Shown: piece after piece, positions 44,201-55,727 of the stretch
How positions within the stretch are numbered: the stretch's first letter is position 1
How the letters are laid out: every line of letters starts with the position of its first letter
Assembly (NCBI RefSeq): GCF_018873765.1
Contig: NC_057924.1
Span: forward strand, 6,200,001 to 6,264,000
Source of the DNA: Telopea speciosissima
Taxonomy: Eukaryota; Streptophyta; Magnoliopsida; Proteales; Proteaceae
Direction of reading: 5' to 3'
Length of the DNA stretch: 64,000 nt
Notes under the pieces: model-generated
Seen by the model: the letters and a program-made list of their open reading frames with translations, nothing else
Told to the model about the DNA's origin: nothing
Databases searched by the model: none
Position numbers and translations under genes: made by a program

Positions 44201-46360
44201 CGATTCTGGATTTTTGAACCCTGATCATGACAGAAACTGGAATTTTTTCCACTTTCTAAAATAGCTGGATTTCAAAAGTGTGCCCCATTCTTGTCGGGGA
44301 ATGGATTCTTCTCAAGTTCCCTATGGATATATCGTCTTGATTTAGTGTAGAAAATTGTTTTTAACTGGTCACATTGGGGGGGGGGGCATCTTTTGAGTGT
44401 TCTTAAGAAGATCTCACTCTGGCAAAGATTACGATACAATTGTTTATGTGAAGTAATTTCTGTTTATATAGTCTTTGTTGGTTCTTTGTCTCATTGATTT
44501 GCTCTCAAATTACTGCAGCAACACTTGGAGCAACTTTAGCTAGACACCGCTCGAAGCCCCGGGTGTATATTGGATGCATGAAGTCTGGACCCGTCCTCGC
44601 TCAAAAGTAAGCTATTCTGTCTTAAAGTGACTTTATTTTACTGATTTGGAAAATACTAATCATTGGATACTGACTCGCCATTGTCATGGAACAGAGGAGT
44701 TAGATACCATGAACCTGAGTATTGGAAATTTGGAGAGGAGGGAAACAAATACTTTCGGCATGCTACGGGTCAGCTATATGCCGTTTCAAAAGATCTGGCT
44801 ACCTATATCTCAATAAACCAGTAGGGTTGGCTACTTATAAAAGAGCTTTATGTCTAAATGGATCTGAAGTTGTTGACTTCATTCAGTTTTGCTTTTGACA
44901 GTTAACATGTATATATATATTTTCTCAGGCATGTGCTTCACAAATATGCTAATGAGGATGTTTCATTGGGAGCTTGGTTTATTGGCTTAGATGTGGATCA
45001 CATTGATGATAGAAGATTATGTTGTGGTACCCCACCAGGTAAATTCTTTATTTCTCATGATATTTTGAAATTTCTGTGCTTTAGAGTTGTTCGAAAATGT
45101 GTAGTGTTTGTACAAGCAGTTAACTTTTGATTGCTTTGAAAATTAAATGAAGTCCGAAATCTTGGGTCTGTGCATGGGTTGAATCATGTTGAGTTTTGCC
45201 CAACTCAGCATGGTTTCATGAAGAGAGGGTTGGTCTTAGGCTCAGCTCAGGTCACCTTAGCTTACTTATGTCTTGGGCCTAAGTAAGCCCAGATTTGCCA
45301 GCCTACAGAGTCTGATCCCAATTCAATTACATAACAACTTAGGTCTAAACTGAAATTAAAAATGGAGTTTTACTTGGACAGTTCAATTTTATAAGGAATA
45401 TTGCACCTGAGGGAGCCGAGTGTAAACTGAGCTAGAGCACCCTACTCAGTTGAGGACCTAGAAATTTGAGTCTGGTATTAAGATTTACCATATTAGACAT
45501 TTTAATTGTTTTTGATATAATATCTAAAGGGCTCAGGTCTAAATTAAGTGCAGCCCATCGTAGCTCATTCAAGAGGTGGAAACTGGAAAGTTGAGTTCAG
45601 GCATGAGTTATGGCACATGTAAGCCATGGTAGCTTCAGCTTGTTAGCAGCCTTACTGTGGATGTCATAAATCCCCTTTTCCTGCACAGTGTCTCTATTGA
45701 ACGTTAGAATTGTGTTCGTGTTTGGAACCATGCACCAATTTAGAATGTAATAAAGAAGGGATATGTATATTGGTGATTGAACCTGAAGCTGTGCGTGTGG
45801 CTAACCAATTCATCAAAAAATTTCTATTAGTGGGCTACCACCTGGATGTACCATTGCTTAAAATCATGCCTGATCAGATGATCTTAAAACTCTTTTGGAT
45901 GTTATGGAATTAAGAACCTACCTAAAGCCAACATTTTTAACTATCAATTAGCTTCTGTTTGGGGGTTGATATTTGAAGACTACTTATCCCCCACCCCTTT
46001 CTTTTCCGAAAGACTATTTGTTTCTGTTTCAGTCTGCTCAATCCAGGGGTGCTGATCAACAAAGCCCCTATGGATTGACCAGATGTTTGCTATAAGTGCT
46101 ACTCAGCACCCCCAAATGTTTCATCAAATTTATATTTTAAAAAATGTTGCTTTGGTAGTAGACTTAATATTTCAACACGAATTTGTTTAGTGATGGAACT
46201 TCTTACCTCAGATTGTGAGTGGAAGGCTCAGGCAGGCAATATCTGTGTTGCTTCATTTGATTGGAGCTGTAGTGGGATTTGCAAATCTGCTGAGAGAATC
46301 AGGGAGGTTCATCAGCGGTGTGGAGAAGGTGAAAATGCTCTCTGGAGTGCAGCTTTCTGA
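38222..46360 (+). CDS. B3GALT: Beta-1,3-galactosyltransferase, DUF4094 + GT31, complete, 11 exons
   Basis: Golgi type II membrane enzyme that adds beta-1,3-galactose to glycoprotein glycans. Exons with GT/AG junctions and continuous frame: 38222-38334, 39527-39629, 39767-39831, 39980-40191, 40309-40372, 42962-43034, 43192-43312, 44519-44606, 44695-44820, 44929-45038, 46212-46360; total 407 residues. Residues 1-19 are cytosolic ([19 protein letters not shown]), 20-36 a signal anchor, then the DUF4094 stem ([41 protein letters not shown]), then the GT31 domain: [65 protein letters not shown], the metal-binding DDD at 243-245 (KVDDDVHVN), [36 protein letters not shown] and [16 protein letters not shown], ending in a Cys-rich tail ([20 protein letters not shown]). 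Closest in memory to Arabidopsis B3GALT1-4 (probably B3GALT2-like); I cannot place it within that clade. Introns hold a MITE core and degenerate repeats. Confidence 0.96.
39273..39330. repeat. Short tandem duplication in intron 1
   Basis: ATCCAACACATTGGTCTGCC then TTAATAC appears twice back to back. Recent-looking, no coding effect. Confidence 0.85.
41256..41365. mobile_element. Fold-back MITE core in galactosyltransferase intron 5
   Basis: GGCCCCTGTACCAGTGTGG, GGGGCCAATGAAAGTACATG, GGGGCATCAACATGGATAGG and TTTCACGGGAGCGGGGGCAG match the interior of 3966-4185. Outer ends not identified. Confidence 0.55.
44050..44230. repeat. GATTCNGATT-type repeat in intron 7
   Basis: TGTACGGATTCTAGGG, GGGCAGAATCC, CCGATTCAGCC and CCCGATTCTGGA words; same class as 31070-31440, 47360-47480 and 48080-48240. 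Confidence 0.5.
45150..45680. repeat. GGGCTCAGGTC-type degenerate repeat in intron 10
   Basis: Words such as TTAGGCTCAGCTCAGGTC and GGGCTCAGGTCTAAATT recur; no coding content. It explains much of the long last intron. Confidence 0.45.
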
Positions 46361-46486
46361 GAAGCAGGCTGGAGTTCTTCCAAACTCAGGAAGAAGTGGC
46401 ATGAGAAGGAAAGCACACGGTGCGAGAGTCTTCCAGTGATATGTTGGTGTAGAAAATGTATTTAGTATCACAATGTAGAATTATAG

Positions 46487-46490
<4 letters not shown>

Positions 46491-46517
<27 letters not shown>
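46491..46517 (+). repeat. (GA)n tract in the galactosyltransferase 3' UTR
   Basis: Thirteen or so GA units, 130 bases after the stop codon and before the poly(A) signal, so it is likely transcribed. Confidence 0.8.
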
Positions 46518-46669
46518 GCCTTGCTCCTTGCAATGGGTTTTGCAATTTTAGCAGAGGAGACCACTCCTGAAGCAGCAAAAGGGAAGCAAGCAACAGGTTG
46601 TCACCACCATTCTTTAAATGCTTGGAAGGCCATTTTGTAACTTACTTTTGAGTGGCTACTGAGCTTCAT

Positions 46670-46675
46670 AATAAA
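46670..46675 (+). terminator. Candidate poly(A) signal of the galactosyltransferase gene
   Basis: AATAAA 310 bases after the stop codon, followed by a T-rich segment. Confidence 0.5.
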
Positions 46676-46759
46676 CGCCAATCTTTGAGGCAGCTTTTGC
46701 TGCCTTTTGTTTCATAAATTAGTGAAAGCTGTTTTAGGCTTTGATGGGTCTTTGCTCCT

Positions 46760-48300
46760 TTTCATTATTACAACTCAAATGGTGAGGAAGATGCTCTTTT
46801 GATTTCTTTCCTTGAGTGTGAAGATAACTCTATATCATTTCAGGATCGGATCTCTTTACCTACAACTCGGACAGCTATAAGACGCTTTGTCCCGGTGCAC
46901 CCACTCGGTGATTTTGATATATCACACATTCCATCTCTGGCAACCTCGGCACCACCTCCTAACTAAATAAACTTGCAATTAATGAAACAGTATAAGCCTT
47001 GAAGGCTTTTCTATGTGGATTGATGAATTTGGCAATTCAAATGTTGTGGCGTGATGGAGAATCATCGCTTGGATAGATCTCTTGGCAAATTTGGTGACCT
47101 ATCTCAGTCATAATCCATATTTATGTTCTTCCTCAAGAAGGGTATCTGTTGTTCAATCAACCTCAAATGGATTTCGCCTCTTTCAAACAAATCTCAAAGT
47201 ACTATCTTGATATGTAGAGAAGTTGAATTCATCTGAAAAATAAACCACGGCTACAAGATGAGATCGATTTTCTACTAAACTTGAACCCTTACATATGGAG
47301 TGTGCTGACAATGGCTTTCCTATTCAACTTCGTTGGAACTGCAATCAACTTTTGACTTGAGAGCATGGTTTCAAGAATTGAGAATCAGTCAATTTGGATC
47401 AGAATCGGCTGTGATCAATCCTGATTCTGGTTGGTCCGAGATGGCCAATAACTTGAGAGTTCTCATCCCAGGTTGAGTTTTCCAGCATAATGCATTGGAT
47501 CAAAGGAGACAACCTGTTTGACAGTGTTTCATAGCAATACACAATACAAAATTTGAGTCCTGATGAAGAACCATACTTTTGTGGTGTTATGACCCAAACC
47601 CAGATAAGGTACAAGGTGTTGTACTTACGACGAGTCGAGGGCCTTCTATTAGAGGTAACCGCGATCTCACGATCGTTGCCCGCGAGGGTGAGACCTTTTA
47701 CCTGCCATCTAGGTTGGGGTTGTCACACATAGTGAAGTAGGTGAATGAAGCCTTCCATTCTAAGCAAGACTATTCTAAGAAACTATGTATAAGTTTTCTT
47801 CCTACCAAAAAAAAATATAGAAGCTTTCTTGAAAAACAATGTGATACCCTCTTTAAAACCACATTTTTAAGTAATACCTATAAAGGCAATCCACCATGAT
47901 TGCTTTTAGCTAGCAGCCCTAAAGCAAGCGCACTTTCAACTATGTCCCAACCCCATAATCTCCCCCACTAGAGAGTAGAGAATGCTCCAATTTAGTGTCC
48001 TTTCAAGTGATTCCTTTCTCACTAACCAACAAACCCACTACTTATCCTTTCTACTTTCTTTAAACAAAAGTGTCCCTCACACAAGGGATCGGCTTCAGCC
48101 GATTCTGATTCAACCAGAATCGGTCAGAATCACTCTGAATCCTAGAAATCCAGTATAGATAGGCCAATTTGGATCAGCAAGAATCAGGATCAGGCTCGGC
48201 CGATTCGATCAATCCGATCCTGATTTTTTAAAACCCTGTTCTCACAGGAGTCGGTCCATGTGACAATGATATAGATTCTCATCTTATCTCCTTAAAACCC
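46760..48300. repeat. Gene-free; LTR-like scrap and GATTCNGATT repeats
   Basis: 47590-47725 holds ACGAGTCGAGGGCCTTC, GCGATCTCACGATCGTTGCC and GGGTGAGACCTTTTACCTGC then GGTTGGGGTTGTCACA, which resembles the edge of a plant LTR element ending TGTCACA when inverted. 47360-47480 and 48080-48240 are degenerate repeat blocks. 46760-47350 shows nothing. Confidence 0.4.
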
Positions 48301-48365
48301 CAGTTGCCATTATAGTTGGGTTGTCTTGCTTTACACTCAAAGAAAAGTCTAATTTGGATCAAAGC

Positions 48366-49089
48366 ATGTCAGCCTCAAAAATTCACCTCAGATTCATAGA
48401 TCTCTCTCTAAGGCTCTCTGTAATACCTCTTAGTGTTGCATCCATATGGCTCACTGTAACCAACAAGCAGGACAGCAGCATCTATGGAAAGCTAGAATTT
48501 AACAACCTCTCAGGGCTCAAGTAAGCACAACTCTCAAAATTTATATTTAATGTTCTTGGGTCTTCTCTGTTTTGTGAATGAGTGAATTCTTCCACAGGTA
48601 CATGGTCTGCATTAATGCCATCTCTGTGGGTTATTCCCTTGTGGCTATTGTTTCTTCGTGGCTCAAATGTCTATTAACTAAAGCTGGGTTCTTACTCTTT
48701 TCAGATCAGGTAGGTTCCTTTTTGTTACAAACCCTTAAAGAGGTTTTTGACTCTTCCCTTCCCATTCTTGGCTTTTTTATTTTGGTACTGAGGTTGCGTT
48801 TTGATTGTTGGGTGGGTTTGAGCAGGTTCTTACTTATCTGATGGTCACATCCACAGCTGCTGTGGTAGACTTACTGTACTTGGCCTACAATGGTGATACA
48901 AAAGTCTCATGGAGTGAAGCTTGTAGCTCTTTTGGAAGATTTTGCAATAGAGTGAAGGTGGCTTTGATTCTCCATGCCATAGCTCTCTTGTGCTTCTTTG
49001 CCTTGTCTTTGATCTCAGCTTTTAGAGTTTTTAGCAAGTTTGATCCTCCTTATGTTTCTTCTGAAGAAGTGGAAAGAGAAACTAGTTAG
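48366..49089 (+). CDS. CASPL2D1: CASP-like membrane protein, group 2
   Basis: Three exons (48366-48520, 48598-48709, 48826-49089) joined in frame give 176 residues. Four hydrophobic spans at about 11-31, 54-74, 88-109 and 134-156 match the MARVEL-like fold of CASP and CASP-like proteins, which organise plasma-membrane domains and wall deposition (Casparian strip in the founding members). The conserved charged residues are present: Arg in the first span (LRLSV, R16) and Asp in the third ([10 protein letters not shown]104). [17 protein letters not shown] and [18 protein letters not shown] are typical of the CASPL2 subfamily. The open frame extends upstream without ATG; the first ATG is 48366. 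The 2D1 label is a best guess from memory of the subgroup motifs, and the symbol should be treated as tentative. Confidence 0.88.
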
Positions 49090-49798
49090 TGCTAATGAGT
49101 GTCATATAGGGAAGTAGCTTTTCTTATGGTCTTACCTTAGAATGATAAAGGTACGTCATCCTTCTTATTGTTGAGTAAATTTTAGACCTTTTTTTTGTAT
49201 ATATACATCACCCTACTTATGGTTTTCCCTTGAATATTCTTTGAAGAACAAAGGAAAATTGAGACTTAAACTAAGGTATCATACCCAGTCACCCATAGAT
49301 ACACAAAATCCTATCTCTTGCCCCAATTCAAATTACAAAATAAAAGAGTAATCCTGATTCTGATTTAATCAGAAGTTGTGCAGTTTTGCCATGTGAGGGG
49401 CACATTTCCAATACATGCATGTCATACAGAATCTTTTGGCATCTTGCATGAACTCCTTGTAATAGGAGATAGGAAGATAAAAATTATTCTTTTGACAGTT
49501 TGATTGTGTGACATATTTGTATGAGGCTATTGGTTAATTCATTAGATTTTGGATTGAAGCCTCCAACATGATATCAGAGCCATGATTATAAGAATTGGTA
49601 TCGAGCATGGTATCAGTCTCTATCGATGTCGATTCAGTATTGATCTAGATCAGAGGTACAACCAATCATAAATGATTAGGGTCTTTTGCTCATTGATCTA
49701 CCTTTCTTTGTCTAGACCTGCTATGACCTCTCCTACCTGGCCAGCTTGTTCACCCTCTTCATTCTTGTTTATCCAAAGACCCAAAACCAACAAAGCCA
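49090..49798. other. CASP-like gene 3' flank, no further gene
   Basis: AT-rich; a short GGTATCGAGCATGGTATCAG block near 49595 belongs to the degenerate repeats. Confidence 0.4.
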
Positions 49799-49807
49799 TT
49801 GTGATGA

Positions 49808-49995
49808 CAACCCAGATCCTCTAAAGAGTGGGCTGCCCAATGGCCGTGCTGCGCAGACACAAGGTGGTGCACAATGACTGCCTTACCCCTGCCTGAGTGC
49901 CTTGCCCGAGTGGGGGTAAGGTGATCATTGCACACAGCCTTGTGTCTGCGCAGCACGGCCTTTGGGGCAGCCTGCGCCGTAGAAGATCTGGATCC
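49808..49995. mobile_element. Mutator-type fold-back MITE, 188 bp
   Basis: Flanked by identical TTGTGATGA at 49799-49807 and 49996-50004. Arms GGCCGTGCTGCGCAGACACA and TGTGTCTGCGCAGCACGGCC; core CTGCCTTACCCC and GGGGTAAGGTGATCATTGCAC. Same family as 17430 and 19236. Confidence 0.87.
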
Positions 49996-50004
49996 TTGTG
50001 ATGA

Positions 50005-51420
50005 AGCCATGATATCTCTAGCCATTAATGCACCTATGAGTTTATCAAAAAAAAATTAATGCACCTATGACATCACAAGCATTTAATGTCCTCTCCTCTC
50101 TTCCAATGGCTAGTTTCGCTTCCCTTTGAGGTTCTCTTGTGATGAATGAGTTCCCATTTGAATTTGAAGTCTTCATGTGGTGAATACTTGGTTGAGTGAG
50201 TTTCCGAGCGACCACAGAGTTAAGTGATTTTTTTTTTACCTTTGTTATCTTGTATTTAGTTCCTTATTTTTGCAATAGAACTCTTCTTTATTTTCTAATT
50301 TAGTTTTGAGATGCAACATATTGCTAGCGAGAGCTTGACTACCCTCCCTAACTTCCTTCACTATCGACCCTATATGTCTAACACTGAGGTTACTCCCAAT
50401 GACGAGTGGATGTCGGGAGTTATAGAGTTATAGCGGAGTTATAGCCCTACAATGGTTTGTTCTAGTCCTTGACGACTTCATATACTTGAGGGAGTTGAGG
50501 AGCTATTTCCACTATATGTCTTGAAGCTTTGGATTGGACCATCCAACACACATCAAAGTAATTGGTTCATAAATTTCATTCAAACAACTTGAACGATCTA
50601 AAATATGATTCAGGAAAAGATTTAGAAAAATAATTTAAAAAACAGTAATGATAAATGTAAATAAGCATGATTTGGATAAAAGGATTTAATAAAATGCTAA
50701 AGAGGTGGTATTCTACTGTAAACTGTGTTTTTTTTTTTAATTTAGAAGGAAGAAAACGTTTACTCTCCAACAATGAACGATCATAGAGGTATGGTTTGTA
50801 TCAAACCATGGTAGAAGTTGCTTCTAAGCTTTGAGAAATTATTGAAATGGCAGTAAAAAATCCAAATAATTCCAAAGGCCACATTATTCTCTCTCTCTCT
50901 CTCTCTCTCTCTCTATGGTGAGGAGGGGTGAAAGTGTTCTTGCAAGAGTTCCCTCGGCCTTCTGGGGCAAGAGGATAAAAAAATAGAGCACGAAAGTTGG
51001 CACATTGTGGGGAGGGGGGGGGGGAGAGGTGGGATTTTTGCCTTTCATGGGAAGTGGGGCGGTCATTTTGCCCCATCTATGTCTGGATGTAGGTGGTACA
51101 CTCCCCCATAGAGAATTTCTCTCTTTCAATTTAATAATAATTCAAAGTTGTACATATTGCATGTGTTGAGTTGTTAGGAGTTATAGAGTTATATATAGTA
51201 CCACATGTAGTTTGTTCTGATCCTTATGCCTTGTACACTTTGAGCAATATTCTTCATCTAATGCCTCAAGGTTTTGGATTAAATTATCAATTAAATTAAA
51301 CATGGATGATAAATTCCGTAATCGGTAAAGAATGTAAAGAAAATTTACTTGAGAAAATGAGAAGTTGGATACAAAAAAAAGTATTCAATATTACAAACAA
51401 TACATTCATCCATGACAAGA
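50005..51420. other. Gene-free; CT microsatellite and MITE core
   Basis: A (CT)n tract lies at about 50889-50914. 50920-51120 has a fold-back core (GGGGAGAGGTGGGATTTTTG, GTGGGGCGGTCATTTTGCCC and CTCCCCCATAGAGAA), but the left arm could not be paired. Otherwise no feature. Confidence 0.45.
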
Positions 51421-51595
51421 AGAAAAAAAGTGCACGAGACTCCCACCACTATATAGTCAGGATGATCATATTGAACGTAGCCTTACCCCTACTTTGCAAA
51501 AGACTGTTTTTCAACTTGAACCCATGACCATAAGTCGCAATGGAGTAACCCTACCTTTGCGCCGAAGGTATGCTCTGAGATTACCTTAAATAAGT
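51421..51595 (-). mobile_element. Near full-length tRNA-derived SINE
   Basis: On the minus strand: GGCGCAAAGGTAGGGTTACT (A box region), ATGGTCATGGGTTCAAGTTG (B box), GGGGTAAGGCTACGTTCAAT, then GTGGTGGGAGTCTCGTGCAC and a T-run. This is the complete order of plant SINEs whose conserved 3' domain ends CTCGTGCAC plus poly(T). The best-preserved SINE in the window. Confidence 0.8.
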
Positions 51596-52940
51596 AAGAT
51601 TCTTGACAAGAGATTAATTACCTTAAATAAGTAAGATCCTTCTTTCCTTCTTTCCTTCTTCATCATTGGTTAGCTGTACCCACATGTTTCATGTGCTGTA
51701 ATGGGGTGGCAAAACATCTCTCCCATTCATGGGTTCCACTAGTCTGTGATAAGAAACAAAAACTCTACCCTCAAAATCCCATTTTAGGGAAAATATCCTA
51801 AGTGTTCGACTTAGAATATACAAAAAACAGTTTTGAATAACAAAATCTTATTATTATTATTTTCTATGCAAGGATAATTCCCCCAACCTAACCCAACTTC
51901 CCTACATGCTATCAGTTGTAGGCATAGAGCTGGGTTATCCATCCTTGCTCTGCCATTGTTGTGGTACTTGCACAAAAAAAAAAAAAAAAAAAAACCTTGG
52001 TACCCACCTGTTGGATTAAATGCTTTAACAGTACCAATAAGAATATCACAAGGTGCCCTGATAAAAAAAAATGTTGTTGCAGAGGATTTGCTGCAAGGTA
52101 CCTTCTGAAGCTTCACCTTTGAACTTTGAACTTTGAAGAGAAGAGTTGGAGCTCAGCAATGGATAATCCTTCATCTTCATTTGATAAAAATTGCAGAAAA
52201 TAAAAAATGGGCCAAAGAAAGACAAAAAAAGAGGAAGTTAAGCCAGAAGACAATGTGAACGATTTGATTTCCAATATGAAGAACAAGAATGGAGAACCAC
52301 GTGATATTGGCACGGCTCAATCAAATAACAGAGCCCGAATCATAACGAGAACTGCTTTCTAATTGAACCGGACCAATATCCCGTTAAACCAATCCATTAT
52401 TCTAAGATTCAATCCTTAAAAAGCAAAGCTATACAGGTTCAAGATTCACACAAACCAATTATCAAACAAGTGATGAACAACAAGTTCTGTAAACAAGGAA
52501 AACAGAGGAAGAAATTAATGGATGGAAATGGGGGAAAACTGTGTTGTTCTGCAAGTGAAGCAGAGGCAAGTAAGGAAGGAACAAATGTTCCATGAGAATT
52601 TATCTTTTTATGAGAAACACAAGGGGAGTGGGGAAGAACTTAATTTGAAAGAAGTGCTGCATTAAATTCTACAACGACCCATCAGGAAAGGAGGTTGTGA
52701 GTATTAATTAAATGAAAAAAATTGGTACTAAAAATGGGATCATAATAAATAAGGAAAAGCTCACCGAATTACAATATATATTGGATTCCTCAGTGAGCTT
52801 TTATTTTAGTATTTATGAGATTTTAATGAGATTGCCGTGAAGAAGGGACATACAAGTTGGTAACTTTCTTATCAATCAGCTTTTCCACGAGGCCCAACTG
52901 CCAACCCAACTTCTAGCTTCCTTATTTCTGTCAATTGGTC
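51596..52940. other. Gene-free stretch
   Basis: A 38-bp direct duplication (ACCTTAAATAAGTAAGAT at 51583 and 51621) is present. Frames at 51811-52313 show no family resemblance. An A-run lies near 51974-51993. Confidence 0.45.
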
Positions 52941-53235
52941 GGTTGGTCTGATTTGAATCGATTTAGGAATGTTATTAAGATAAGTTGAATTTGGTTTGGT
53001 TCGATTCGAATTGCTCTTATAATTGGTTGGTTTAACGGATTCTTTTTTTGATCATTATTGGGTAATTATTGATGCGAATTCGGCTTTTCATACATATACA
53101 TTAAAAAATAATGGGAAAACATTTTTTTAATTTTTATCGGGTTTATTTTTTATTTTATAAGGATTTGGTTCGGTCCAATTTTCTAGTAAGTTTTGCCCGG
53201 TTCAATGGTTCAGGTTGAAAATTGACACCCCTAGT
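52941..53235. repeat. GGTTTGGTTCGATT-type degenerate repeat
   Basis: GGTCGGTTGGTC, GGTTTGGTTCGATTCGAATT and TTGGTTCGGTCC words; right edge ATTGACACCCCTAG near 53221-53234 matches the edges of the other degenerate blocks in inverted orientation. Confidence 0.55.
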
Positions 53236-54117
53236 TTTTCTTGTCTTTTCACCTTATTGACAAGGTTCCCTTTGGGAAGGGGTAGCAATAGCAAGGGTTA
53301 AATGGATAACCCATTTGATTCGAGTAATCAGATTCGTCTGTCACAACATGACAACAGTAATAGAAAAGACGAGGATGTAAGAAAAATAAGGGCAGAGGTT
53401 TTCCACAACATTAAAGTGTGATCATCATATCAATAAGAAGGTGAGATATAGATTTGTTCAATACTGAACGTTTTGCCTGAAGAGATGAGAGTGTCAAAGT
53501 AGACTCCACGACTCATTATGTAAAAGAGTGTATAAAAGAATCTTCACTTTGATATTAAAAAGAGAAAATAACACTGCCTAATCGCATGGCCACATGCCTA
53601 GGCATAGGAGTAAGCAAATTTACTGTGCTGCATCCGCATTGATATCCTGTGCACACTCTTATTGACCACATGTTGATACAAAAACCACACAACCAGACAA
53701 CGGTATCTTGCCCAAAAATTATCAACAAATTCAATACACATTCTTTTTTTATTTTTGGTAGAATCCAATACATAATCAAAAGCAAAATAATGGTGGTGGT
53801 CTCTCTCTATCACTGCTATAAACAACCACCGTAAGGGTTCTGTGAATCAAAAGATGTTGCAAGAGAGAAAGGGACCCAATGTGGGCCACATTCAAACCCA
53901 ATCCAGGCTCCTAATGGACCCCACATGCCACTTCATTTTATTTACAGAGGAAGCTATCGCGTGAGCTTTTACGTGTGTGGCATTAATGTGGGAGAATAGG
54001 AGAAATGCAGGTTCTTGTCTCTTAAAATTGAAATTTCATTCTTATCCAATCCAAGATGGTTTTTTATTTGGGAGAATATTTCTAGTTGAATAAGTTTAAA
54101 CATATTCATTAGACCAG
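53236..54117. other. Gene-free stretch
   Basis: No supported exon, RNA or bounded repeat. Confidence 0.4.
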
Positions 54118-54230
54118 ACGGTGGTCCTTGGTGCAACGGTAAAGATTGCTTCATTGTGATCAAGTGGTCATGAGTTCGAACTTGGAAACAGCTTTGCTTG
54201 AAAGCAGGAGTAAGACTGCGTACATGGTTT
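54118..54230 (+). mobile_element. SINE 5' part, 3' end missing
   Basis: GGTGGTCCTTGGTGCAACGG then TAAAGATTGC (A box), GAGTTCGAACTTGGAAACAG (B box) and GGAGTAAGACTGCGTACAT follow the SINE order and stop where the next repeat begins. The conserved 3' domain is absent. Confidence 0.7.
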
Positions 54231-54234
54231 CAAG

Positions 54235-54500
54235 TAGGGTTGTAAACGGATCGAATTCGACTCGGATAGTGCTATATCCGCATCCGCATCCGCATCCGAT
54301 TAGCTATCGGACGGATTCGGATAGTACTAAATGGATACGGATCGGATATTTTATCCGTTTACATGTAAATATAGCTTTTTGGATAGCTATAACCTATTTA
54401 TATCCGCATCTGTTTAGTTTTCGGACGGATTCGAATAGTATTAAACGGATACGAACACGAATACGAAAATGGATTTCGACTATTCATTTACACCTCTAGT
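54235..54500. repeat. GGATACGGATCGGAT-type element with matching ends
   Basis: Opens TAGGGTTGTAAACGGATCG and closes CATTTACACCTCTAG, rough inverted copies; the interior repeats CGGATTCGGATAGTA and TATCCGCATCCG words, with two similar halves. It abuts the truncated SINE, so it probably inserted into or replaced its 3' end. Confidence 0.6.
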
Positions 54501-54960
54501 TTCAGGTAGATCATATCAACGGTTTCGTATCGTTATTTGTTGTTTGATGGATACCATATTGGTGACTTATATTACCATATTATCCTTCCATGCGATAAAA
54601 CTTGGTGCTTCTATTGTGTGTGAAGGAATTGAATGCTTGTGTCGGTACTTGCAACAGGTACGCACAGCAGGGAATCTATTCTGTATGGGTATTAATGGTA
54701 GATCACACATTCGCACATAATTGAGTCTCACTGTCGTTGGTTCGTGTTTGGCAGGAGCATTTAGTGCTCATATTCCCTTCTTTCTTATTATTTTTCGTTT
54801 TCACATATTTCTACCCGATAATTTTCATTTATTGAGTCCACGGATCATGGTTTGAGCCTTTGAGGAATCAATATTAAGATGGAGCTTGGAATAGTCAATC
54901 TCACCACCCCACATGGTGAGAACCAATCAAATAGAATCTCTATATCTCTAACTCCTTTTG
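54501..54960. other. Gene-free stretch
   Basis: Short frames only; nothing recognised. Confidence 0.4.
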
Positions 54961-54964
54961 ATCG

Positions 54965-55095
54965 AGACCGGATCTTGTCTTTGTATAAATACCGCTCAAG
55001 GCCTTTCAGGACCATTCACATGGAATTCACTCCTCCCATGAGTCCTACAATGAATTTCATGTGAATGGCCCTGGAAGACCTTGGATGGTATTTGT
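54965..55095. mobile_element. Fold-back element
   Basis: TTGTATAAATACCGCTCAAG and GGACCATTCACATGGAATTC pair with GAATTTCATGTGAATGGCCC and CTTGGATGGTATTTGTACAA. Edges about GGATCTTG and CAAGATTC. No target duplication found. Confidence 0.7.
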
Positions 55096-55718
55096 ACAAG
55101 CTCAAGATTCGTGCTCTTTTTGATCACTGTGTCAATGAAGTGGAGATTTTATTTGATTGATTCTCACCATGCGGGGTGCTGGTTAGAGGATTCAAACTCA
55201 CAGACGAAGGTTGGAATTCTTATTAGAAAATGTGATGACAAATCATTGGTGGAAAGTCAAAAGTTGCCGAGTTTAAAAAGATCAATTTTTTTTTGTTTTT
55301 TTTTTATAAGACCAAAAGAAAAAAAAAAGATCAGTTTTTTAATAACAAGAAGACTGATGATTATTTGAAAAATTGAGGTTTTCCACCACTATATGGGTGG
55401 TTCCTTCATCATTTGTAGTTGATAATTGATATATCAAATCGAATCCTATGTAATGGCTTCCTTAAAATTGCATTAATTGAGAAGCTTTCCTTTATTTTTT
55501 ATATTGGAGTTGGGATTTCCTTTATTATTATTTAAGGGAGAGGGTTTTCCATGACGCTAATGTGTATGTGTGAGAGAAAGTAGGAAAGACAATAATAGTA
55601 AAGAACCTTATGTGATAGGGAAATACTAACCTGATATTGTGAGAAACTTTCCCTACTCTTAAACTCTCTTTTTCTTTTCTTCACCTTGGAGTGTGCTTAT
55701 TATGTGCTATTTTGTAAT
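55096..55718. other. Gene-free stretch
   Basis: AT-rich with T-runs near 55288-55306; no feature supported. Confidence 0.4.
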
Positions 55719-55727
55719 TATAAGTTT

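Noticed and set aside
54146-54499. 117-codon plus-strand frame with Pro-His repeats
   Set aside because: Translation of the GGATACGGAT-type repeat; no protein family.
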